Below are positions 54,813 through 64,000 of a stretch of 64,000 bases of DNA, piece by piece. This DNA is from an uncultured Acidimicrobiales bacterium (GTDB lineage: Bacteria > Actinomycetota > Acidimicrobiia > Acidimicrobiales > CATQHL01). The notes under the pieces are model-generated. The model did not search any database. It had not been told where the DNA came from and was given only the letters and a program-made list of their open reading frames with translations. The stretch covers positions 1,129,931 through 1,193,930 of the forward strand of contig CATQHL010000001.1 in NCBI GenBank assembly GCA_958295925.1, in the 5' to 3' direction. The number at the start of each line of letters is the position of its first letter. The stretch's first letter is position 1. Position numbers and translations under genes: made by a program.

Positions 54813-56552
54813 GTGCGGGTAATCGCCACAGCCGGACACGTAGACCACGGCAAGTCGACGCTTGTGGGCGCCCTTACGGGCGTCAACCCCGATCGCTGGG
54901 AGGAAGAGCGTCGACGGGGCCTCACAATCGACCTGGGTTTCGCAGCAGCGCGGCTTCCAAGCGGAGAGTCCTTCGCTTTCGTTGACGTCCCTGGCCACGT
55001 CCGCTTCATAAAGAACATGCTGGCCGGGGTGGGTTCGGTGGATGCCTGCTGCTTCGTGGTTGCGGCCAACGAGGGGTGGAAACCACAGTCTGAGGAGCAT
55101 CTGCGCATCCTCGAATTGCTGGGGGTGACTCACGGTCTGATAGTGCTCACCAAGTCCGACCTGGTAGACGAGGAACTGCTTGAGATAGCAAAGCTCGAAG
55201 TGGAGGACCGAGTTGCGGGCACTTTTCTCGCCAAGGCGGAGACAGTCGCTGTTGACAGCCTTTCAGGAAGGGGAATGGCCGAGTTTGGCAGGGCTCTGGC
55301 GCGACTGCTGGCTCGCACTCCCGAGGCCACAGACAACGGAAGGGCGCGCCTGTGGGTAGACCGTTCGTTCGTGATTCAAGGATCAGGCACCGTGGTAACC
55401 GGCACCCTCATAGGCGGTGGGCTGAAACGCGGCGAGGAGCTGCTGGTCTGCCCTGGGGGACGGAAGGCGCGAATCCGCGCACTTCAAACTCTGGGCGAAA
55501 CCCGTGAGAGAATCCCCCCGGGGCGGCGATGCGCCCTGAACCTTGCCTGGGTGAATCGTGAGCAAATCAAGAGAGGCGACGCCCTGGTTCGTCCGGGTGA
55601 GTGGCATCAGAGCGGACGCGTCGACGCCTCCCTGCAGGTGCTGAAAAACCTCTCCCACGAAGTCTCCCGACGAGGGGCCTTCGTCGCCTACCTGGGGTCG
55701 GGGGAATTCCCCGTGAGGCTGCGCCTACTGGGAAACGACGCCCTCTCCCCAGGTGAGTCAGGGGCTGTCCGCCTCTTCCTGCCGCAGCGGCTTCCGCTGC
55801 TACCCGGGGATCGATACGTGCTGAGGGAGAGCGGGCGCAACGAGACGGTCGGCGGCGGGGAGGTGCTTGACGTCGATCCTCGCCTGCCGGCTTCACGAGC
55901 GAGACCCGACCGCAACCCGGACAGGGTGATCGCCGAGCGCGGCTGGATGCGAACCGATGAACTGCTGCGCCTCACCGGAGCAAGCCGCAAGGCCGATGTG
56001 GGGCGCTGGCTGGTCTCTCCACAGGCGCTGAGCAGCGCCAAGGGGGGGCTTCTTGCCCGCATAGCGGAAGCCGGGCCGCTGGGACTGGATCTAGCCGCCC
56101 TCGATCAACGCCAACGAGCCTTGCTGGAACTGATGGACGGAATTGAATCCGTGGGCGGTCGGGTCAGGACATCAGGCATCGAAGACCCCTTGGCGAACCA
56201 CTCCTTTCTGGCAGAACTGGAAACTCGGCCCTTCAACCCCCCCGAGCCCCGGAAAGTAGACCCACGGGAACTCAGTGAAATGTTGCGGCGAAGTCTCATC
56301 ATCTCGCGCGAAGGCGCTGTCTTTCCCTCCAGTGCCGTAACAAAAGCCGCCAAGGCCGCCTCCGCTCTGCTCAAGAAACACCCAGGGGGGTTTACTGTCG
56401 CTCAGTTCAGGGACGCGCTCTCCACCACTAGAAAATTTGCGCTGCCATTGTTGGCAGAACTCGATGAAAGGGGCATCACCAGCAGAAAAGGTGATCTGCG
56501 GTTGGGCGGGCCGCGACTATCCGAGATGCGCCCCGCAGAAGAAGGAAGTTAG
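54813..56552 (+). CDS. selB: Selenocysteine-specific translation elongation factor
   Basis: MRVIATAGHVDHGKSTLVGALTGVNPDRWEEERRRGLTIDLGFA; FVDVPGHVRFIKNML; winged-helix-like C-terminal half. Confidence 0.95.
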   Translation: MRVIATAGHVDHGKSTLVGALTGVNPDRWEEERRRGLTIDLGFAAARLPSGESFAFVDVPGHVRFIKNMLAGVGSVDACCFVVAANEGWKPQSEEHLRILELLGVTHGLIVLTKSDLVDEELLEIAKLEVEDRVAGTFLAKAETVAVDSLSGRGMAEFGRALARLLARTPEATDNGRARLWVDRSFVIQGSGTVVTGTLIGGGLKRGEELLVCPGGRKARIRALQTLGETRERIPPGRRCALNLAWVNREQIKRGDALVRPGEWHQSGRVDASLQVLKNLSHEVSRRGAFVAYLGSGEFPVRLRLLGNDALSPGESGAVRLFLPQRLPLLPGDRYVLRESGRNETVGGGEVLDVDPRLPASRARPDRNPDRVIAERGWMRTDELLRLTGASRKADVGRWLVSPQALSSAKGGLLARIAEAGPLGLDLAALDQRQRALLELMDGIESVGGRVRTSGIEDPLANHSFLAELETRPFNPPEPRKVDPRELSEMLRRSLIISREGAVFPSSAVTKAAKAASALLKKHPGGFTVAQFRDALSTTRKFALPLLAELDERGITSRKGDLRLGGPRLSEMRPAEEGS

Positions 56553-56812
56553 AAGTAGACCCTCCGCTCCCTTTCGGTAAGGCCACCCCAGATTCCGTGC
56601 AGCTCCCGGATGCGAATCGAGTAATCGAGGCACTCTTGAACGACTTCGCAGCGAGCACATATCTCTTTCGCCCGCCGCTCTCTCTCTATTTTCTCGCTCT
56701 TGCGCTCGGCCTTGGAGGGCGGATAGAAGAAGTCGGTGTTAGGCCCCCTGCACGCCGCCCTGGTTTGCCAGGCAACTTCGCTGGGCTGCGCCCCCATGTT
56801 GAAATTCACCAA
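56549..56812 (-). CDS. WhiB-family Fe-S transcriptional regulator
   Basis: AACRGPNTDFFYP...ICARCEVVQECLDYSIRIRELHGIWGGLTERERR; four Cys. Confidence 0.93.
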   Translation of the reverse strand: MVNFNMGAQPSEVAWQTRAACRGPNTDFFYPPSKAERKSEKIERERRAKEICARCEVVQECLDYSIRIRELHGIWGGLTERERRVYF

Positions 56813-56917
56813 TCGTAGACACTATGAGCAAAATCGTCCGATCCCACCAGCATTCCGAATCCACTCCACAGCGGGTTAAGCAGAAAGAAGAACCCTGACA
56901 GCTTTCATAACCGATTC

Positions 56918-58276
56918 TCAGGATTGCGAATCCGTCGATGTGGATGCCTCTTCTTCAGCGCCTCGTTTTTCAGCCTCTCCTTCCAAGGTCTCGGCAACGG
57001 GCGACACCTCGATCATCAGTCCGTCTATGCCGGTTACGGCCACATCGCCGCCTATGGGAATAGAAGATGCCCGGTAGGTCTTGGCGCGCCAAAGCGCACC
57101 TTCGATGCTTACCACCCCGTAGGGGTTCACTGGCTCGACAGCCTCGCCAATCATGCCCGTCATCCATTCCCTTCCTATGGTGGGCGTGGAAAACCTGGTG
57201 CGGATAAGAGGTGGCAGACCACCCACAACCCCGAGCATGAGGCACAACAACCCGCCCAGCATCGGCACCCAGGACATGCTCACCCCATCGTAGAGATTGA
57301 GTGTCCCGGCGATAACGCACCCAGTGCCGACCGCCGTCCACAGCCGCGGCACGCCGGTCTGCACATCTACCGCGAACCCGAAGAAGCCGAAGACTATGAG
57401 AGCCACTGCCCAGATGTTTGTGGGAAGTGTCACCAGCCCATATGCCGCCAAGACCCCGCAGCCGGCCGCCACCACCCCGGCTATCCCCACTCCAGCCGTG
57501 AAGAGCTCCAGTACCACCAGGAAGAGCGCAACGAGCAAAAGCAGATAGGCCACGGGCGGACTCGCCACGGAGTGCATGAGCCCGCTGCCGTAGGGAAGAC
57601 CCACGAAGCGAACCTCTGTCAGCGGAGTGCGCCTGGGATCTCCTTCCTCCGTGGTTACTACCTCTGTCTGAAAACCCAGGTCATCGAGGGTAAGAAGAAA
57701 GTCCCCCACGGTCTCGGCCTCGTCTGACACGATTCCCAACTCAAGAGCCTCAACATGATCCACGGCCCGGTTTCGCATCACTGCTGTGGCTTCGCCCCAG
57801 GGGTTGCCTTTTACTGCAGGGTCGCCCAGTTTGCCCAGCCAGGCGCCAGGCGCCAGCCCAAGGCGATCCACAAGACCCAGCAGTTGGGCAACCTCACCTC
57901 CTGCCCTCGCACCGCTAGGCCCCACCCAGGCGGCGATGGGCACAGGGGATCCCTCAATCGCCTGCGAGAGCTCTTCGAGGGCGCTTGAGCCGATGACCGC
58001 CCTGGGGCTGTCGACCCTCAAGATGACGGCGAGGGTGTTCCCTTCCTCAGGGGCGGACGCAATTCGTCCCTTTATAAACTCCGCAAGTACGGGATCCAAC
58101 AATCCCACCATCTCCACCACGACCACGTTTTCCTCACTGTCGGCAGGTGGCTGCGCCTCGGCGGCCGCTGCTGGCAACCAGACCCCGATGGCCGTTATCG
58201 CCGCTGTAAGGGCCACAACGGCGATAAAAAAGCGTCGTCGTCCGATTTGCCCGCCTGTTTTACTAGGCGACGACAA
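56918..58276 (-). CDS. NfeD/ClpP-class membrane protease-like protein (catalytic Ser not evident)
   Basis: VEMVGLLDPVLAEFIKGRIASA, AWVGPSGARAGGEVAQLL, TM segments, C-terminal NfeD OB-like domain MIGEAVEPVNPYGVVSIEGALWRAKTYRASSIPIGGDVAVTGIDGLMIEV. Confidence 0.87.
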   Translation of the reverse strand: MSSPSKTGGQIGRRRFFIAVVALTAAITAIGVWLPAAAAEAQPPADSEENVVVVEMVGLLDPVLAEFIKGRIASAPEEGNTLAVILRVDSPRAVIGSSALEELSQAIEGSPVPIAAWVGPSGARAGGEVAQLLGLVDRLGLAPGAWLGKLGDPAVKGNPWGEATAVMRNRAVDHVEALELGIVSDEAETVGDFLLTLDDLGFQTEVVTTEEGDPRRTPLTEVRFVGLPYGSGLMHSVASPPVAYLLLLVALFLVVLELFTAGVGIAGVVAAGCGVLAAYGLVTLPTNIWAVALIVFGFFGFAVDVQTGVPRLWTAVGTGCVIAGTLNLYDGVSMSWVPMLGGLLCLMLGVVGGLPPLIRTRFSTPTIGREWMTGMIGEAVEPVNPYGVVSIEGALWRAKTYRASSIPIGGDVAVTGIDGLMIEVSPVAETLEGEAEKRGAEEEASTSTDSQS

Positions 58277-58282
58277 CGGACG

Positions 58283-58624
58283 TCAGTCGTCCGACGTCAA
58301 GGCGCTGATGGCTTCGTCGAGAGTCCCCACCACGGGGACGATGCGGTCGAAGCCAGTGGTGTGCAGCAGTCTGACCAGAGACGAGTTGGAGCAGGCAACC
58401 GCAACTTCGCCGCCATTTTCGCGAACCCGCCGAATCCCCCCGATCAGGGCCCCCAGCCCGGCCGAGTCCATGAAGGGGACCTCGGAAAGCTCGATGACAA
58501 GGCCCTTGCGGTCAACGAGTTCGTTCAGCGCAGCTCGAAAATCCGCGACGGTGTAGGCGTCGATATCGCCTTTGGGTCGACAGACTGCCTTCCTTTTTAT
58601 GTTGTCTACTTGAACTTCCAGCAC
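58283..58624 (-). CDS. STAS-domain anti-sigma-factor antagonist
   Basis: VCRPKGDIDAYTVADFRAALNELVDRKGLVIELSEVPFMDSAGLGALIGGIRRVRENGGEVAVAC. Confidence 0.92.
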   Translation of the reverse strand: MLEVQVDNIKRKAVCRPKGDIDAYTVADFRAALNELVDRKGLVIELSEVPFMDSAGLGALIGGIRRVRENGGEVAVACSNSSLVRLLHTTGFDRIVPVVGTLDEAISALTSDD

Positions 58625-58674
58625 ACCTCACCTCCTATCGCTCCAGGAATGCTACAGCGGCACTAGTCTGTGAT

Positions 58675-59112
58675 GTGGTGGAGTTGCTCCTAGCCACCGA
58701 CGCGGATTGGATTTTTGACCTTGTCTCCTCAGCCTTGGCCGGCGAGGACGCACGCGTCAACAGGGTCGGCGACGGGCGCCACGTTCTCCCCGCAGCCTCT
58801 GAGCTCAAGCCCGACCTCGTAATCTGCGATCTGCAGGTAGTCGGTATGGGAGGCGTTGCGATCTGCCACGATCTGCGTCTTGAAAGCGGAGCAGGGCGGC
58901 TGGCGCGCTGCCCGGTGCTGATCCTCCTCGACCGGGAAGCCGACATCTACATTGCCAGGAAGTCTGAAGCCGACGGATGGCTCATCAAGCCGCTCGACTC
59001 CTTTCGACTGAGAATGGCGTCCGACGCGCTGCTCGGAGGGGGCTCCTACTACGAGTCCTCACAGCGGCAGCGCCTGGTGCAAGGCCCCCAGGCGGGGTTG
59101 GTATCCTCGTAG
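58675..59112 (+). CDS. Stand-alone response-regulator receiver-domain protein
   Basis: [54 protein letters not shown]. Confidence 0.82.
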   Translation: MVELLLATDADWIFDLVSSALAGEDARVNRVGDGRHVLPAASELKPDLVICDLQVVGMGGVAICHDLRLESGAGRLARCPVLILLDREADIYIARKSEADGWLIKPLDSFRLRMASDALLGGGSYYESSQRQRLVQGPQAGLVSS

Positions 59113-59116
59113 CCAT

Positions 59117-59193
<77 letters not shown>

Positions 59194-59200
59194 ACAAGCC

Positions 59201-61118
<1,918 letters not shown>

Positions 61119-61121
61119 GGG

Positions 61122-62351
61122 CTAAGAAGCTTCGGCCAGGCCGAAGGCGTCGTGCAGCACATTCACGGCCTGCACCACGTCTTCTGATCGCACCACGCAG
61201 GAGATGCGGATGGCAGAGGTGGAGATCATCTCGATGTTGATGCTTCGCTCCCCAAGCTTTTCGAACATCGTGGCGGCCACCCCCGGGTTGCTCTTCATCC
61301 CCGCCCCTATGAGGCTTACCCGTGCGATGTCGGTGTCTTCAGACACCCCACCTGCCCCGATCTCGGCTCCGAGATCTCTTGTGACCTGGGTGGATATCCC
61401 CAGTTGTCGGCGTGGAACCGTAAACGAGATGTCGGTCACCCCGTCGGCCGAGACGTTCTGGACGATCATGTCCACGTTCACGTCGAGGTCAGCGAGGCGA
61501 CGGAAGAGAGCCCCGGCTATGCCAGGGCGATCCGGCACGCCGGTGATCGTGATCTTTGCTTCGCTGATGTCGTGGGTGACCGCTGAAACGAGCGGTTGTT
61601 CCATCGAAGGGTCCTCCTCTCCTATCCAGGTGCCGGCCTCCCAGGTAAACGCAGATCGCACGTGCAGACGCACTCCCCGCGCCCGGGCGACCTCCACAGA
61701 ACGCATAGCGGGCTTGGGGCAGCCGGTGGCCGTCATCTCAAGAATTTCGTCATAGCTCAGCCGGCCGATGCGGCGAGCCGTGGGCACCACCCGAGGGTCG
61801 CTCGTGAACACCCCCGAAACGTCGGTGTAGAGCTCGCAGGCGTCAGCCTCAATCACATTCGCAAGCGCCACCGCCGTGGTGTCTGAGCCGCCACGCCCAA
61901 GGAAGGTCACGTCGTTGCTCGTCGAGACGCCCTGTGAGCCCGCCACCACAGGCACCCTGCCTCCCTGAAGTGCCGCCAGCACCCGCTGTGGCCGAATATC
62001 CAGTATCCGTGCGTTCTCGTGAGTCTCGTCGGTAATGAACCCGGCCTGAGAGCCAGTGAGCGACTCAGCCGGCACGTTGTGGTCAATGAGCGCCATGCAT
62101 ACAAGCGCTGTGGCCTTTCGCTCACCGGCGGTAATGAGCATGTCCATCTCACGGCCTGATCGACGATCGGCCACGCTGCGGGCAAGGGCGAGCATCTCGT
62201 CGGTCTCTGTGCCCATGGCGCTCACCACCAGCACAAGATCGTCGCCCGACCGACGACGCAGGCGCACCTGCTCGGCCACCTCCCTGATGCGATCGGGGGT
62301 GGCCACAGACGTGCCGCCAAATTTCTGAACCAGCAACGGCATGGACCCCAC
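61122..62351 (-). CDS. lysC: Aspartate kinase
   Basis: LLVQKFGGTSVATPDRIREVAEQV, TFLGRGGSDTTAVALANVIEADACELYTDVSGVFTSDPR, C-terminal ACT domains; convergent with asd. Confidence 0.96.
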   Translation of the reverse strand: MGSMPLLVQKFGGTSVATPDRIREVAEQVRLRRRSGDDLVLVVSAMGTETDEMLALARSVADRRSGREMDMLITAGERKATALVCMALIDHNVPAESLTGSQAGFITDETHENARILDIRPQRVLAALQGGRVPVVAGSQGVSTSNDVTFLGRGGSDTTAVALANVIEADACELYTDVSGVFTSDPRVVPTARRIGRLSYDEILEMTATGCPKPAMRSVEVARARGVRLHVRSAFTWEAGTWIGEEDPSMEQPLVSAVTHDISEAKITITGVPDRPGIAGALFRRLADLDVNVDMIVQNVSADGVTDISFTVPRRQLGISTQVTRDLGAEIGAGGVSEDTDIARVSLIGAGMKSNPGVAATMFEKLGERSINIEMISTSAIRISCVVRSEDVVQAVNVLHDAFGLAEAS

Positions 62352-62409
62352 GGTACCCCGACCCGAAGGGACGCTCGCGCCCAGCCCCCTCGGGCTGTAG
62401 CGTAAAAGC

Positions 62410-63468
62410 GTGGGTACCGATAAGCGCTCCCGTCAGAAGGCAGGCAGGAACATTCGGCGAGAGGAGAAGGTGGCGGCGGCGGCGCGTCAGAAGCGAAAGA
62501 GAAACTTCGTCCGGGTGGCGGTGATCATTGCCATCGCCGTGGGGCTCTACTTTTTGATCACGTTCTGCAGCGGTCGGGGCGAGGGAGAGGCCACCGTGGA
62601 CGTGGCCGAAACTGTCGAGGAGGAACTACCGGGGCCGACTCCGTCGCTGTCGGACTCGCAGGACGAACAGGACGAGCTGGAGGACTCGGAGGGCTCGGAG
62701 GACTCGCAGGAGGGGAGTGCGAGTGTGCCAGCGACCGATGAGAGAGTTTCCGACGAGAGAACTTCCGACGAAGAGACCACCGAAGCCGATGTTGAAGCCC
62801 CCGAGGAGGATGACATGTTTCGCTCGAGAAACCAGCCAAATTACAGGCCCTACAGAACGGAGGACTACGGAGGGGGGCAGTGCGCGCCAGAAGAAGGCGT
62901 GGAAGAGCCGGTGCTGGAGTTTGCAAACGCCCCGCCCCTCTGCATTGACACCTCAAAGAGTTACACGGCCGTCTTCGAAACCACGCTTGGCACCGTGATT
63001 GTCGCGCTCGACGCAATAAACACCCCTGGCACCGTCAACAACTTCGTGAACCTCGCACGCTTCGGTTACTACGAGGGAACCCTCATTCACCGCAGCGCGC
63101 CGAGCATCGGAATACTGCAAGGAGGCTCGCCACACACAAATTCGGCAGCCGACCCCGGGCCGGGCTATAAGATTTGGGACGAGGGCAGCGACTTCAAGTA
63201 CCGCCCGGGGCAGATCGTGATGGCCCGAACCGGAGAGCGCAACAGTGCAGGCGCACAGTACTTCTTTACGGTCACCGAGGACGCCGGACTGCTCGACAAT
63301 TCTGGCGAATACGTGGTCTTCGGTGAAGTTACGCAGGGGCTCGAAGTGCTGGAAGCCATGCTCGACTCCCACGAGGAATATCCGCCGGAACATCCCTTGG
63401 CGGGGTCTGGTCTTGGAGGATCCCCCAGTCCACCGGTGAGCGTGAGCGTGAGAATTGAGTCCGCCTAG
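62410..63468 (+). CDS. Membrane-anchored cyclophilin-type peptidyl-prolyl isomerase with acidic linker
   Basis: TM helix FVRVAVIIAIAVGLYFLITFC, acidic linker, then FETTLGTVIVALDAINTPGTVNNFVNLARFGYYEGTLIHR...IVMARTGERNSAGAQYFFTV. Confidence 0.92.
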   Translation: MGTDKRSRQKAGRNIRREEKVAAAARQKRKRNFVRVAVIIAIAVGLYFLITFCSGRGEGEATVDVAETVEEELPGPTPSLSDSQDEQDELEDSEGSEDSQEGSASVPATDERVSDERTSDEETTEADVEAPEEDDMFRSRNQPNYRPYRTEDYGGGQCAPEEGVEEPVLEFANAPPLCIDTSKSYTAVFETTLGTVIVALDAINTPGTVNNFVNLARFGYYEGTLIHRSAPSIGILQGGSPHTNSAADPGPGYKIWDEGSDFKYRPGQIVMARTGERNSAGAQYFFTVTEDAGLLDNSGEYVVFGEVTQGLEVLEAMLDSHEEYPPEHPLAGSGLGGSPSPPVSVSVRIESA

Positions 63469-63513
63469 CTGCGGTCAACAGACCAGAACAGGCGGATTCG
63501 CGAGCTTCGCCCG

Positions 63514-63993
63514 CTAGAAATCGGGATTCAGTCGGGCGACTCCGTATACAACCTTGACGGTCACCGGCCCCAGCACCGGTACGGGCCACCGCTGAAGGTA
63601 AAGCAGTTCGAACCCCGATCTCCAGAGGGTGCCGGAGATGTCACGCGAGGCGGAAACCCCCCAGATGAGCCGAACTGAGCCATCCAACAGTTTCCGCCAT
63701 CGAGACGCCTCGCCATCGAGTTCCACAAATAAAAGGCGACTGTGGCTGCCCATGGCCGCGCGGATGTATTCAAGCCCGAATTGCAGCTCCTCAACCTCCG
63801 ACAGCGCTCCGAAGGAGCAAACCGTGTCGAACGGGCTATTGGCCGAGCTGCCCCCGATGCGAGCCACCACGAGATCCGAAGCTCTCTCGTAGGCAAATCC
63901 GCTGGCAAGCGGGCCTCTGAGATCCAACACCCTTCCCACCGCTGCCCGCTGAGCGGCACTCACGAGACGGTAAAGGCGACGAGCCAGCACCAC
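63514..63993 (-). CDS. Methyltransferase-like protein (possibly truncated by right edge)
   Basis: FDTVCSFGALSEVEELQFGLEYIRAAMGSHSRLLFVELDGE resembles the C-terminal half of a SAM methyltransferase; near window end. Confidence 0.45.
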   Translation of the reverse strand: MVLARRLYRLVSAAQRAAVGRVLDLRGPLASGFAYERASDLVVARIGGSSANSPFDTVCSFGALSEVEELQFGLEYIRAAMGSHSRLLFVELDGEASRWRKLLDGSVRLIWGVSASRDISGTLWRSGFELLYLQRWPVPVLGPVTVKVVYGVARLNPDF

Positions 63994-64000
63994 ACAGTCA

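Overview
64 kb of a GC-rich actinobacterial chromosome (Acidimicrobiia-like, inferred from gene content), almost entirely coding. No phage, IS element, integrase or CRISPR array was recognised. Main blocks: heme genes (hemE, hemY, and a distant hemQ); lnt; a glycosyltransferase/methyltransferase/GtrA block; glnD-amt; two tandem Liv-type substrate-binding lipoproteins (one with a 14-copy 21-bp in-frame tandem repeat) convergent with livHMGF; a pantothenate/folate/tilS-hpt cluster that lacks several usual members and has a very divergent DHPS; a sigR/rsrA-like pair; holB-tmk-MFS-topA-nhaA; a reduced Tad pilus locus; and a selenocysteine region. The selenocysteine region has a tRNA-Sec(UCA) at about 44.8 kb and selA-selB at 53.5-56.6 kb. 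Between them lie a fused 2Fe-2S/reduced xanthine-dehydrogenase-like protein, an ErpA-type protein and an Mrp ATPase. Most notable: the dispersed Sec machinery with no visible selD or selenoprotein, the ferredoxin-XDH fusion, the lipoprotein repeat, a perfect 16-bp inverted repeat between the paralogous SBPs, a LivH with a fused N-terminal beta domain, and several enzymes whose canonical catalytic residue appears substituted (Lnt Cys->Ser, HemQ Tyr->Phe, NfeD Ser lost, RsrA His lost). All family calls come from reading motifs by eye; no database search was run.
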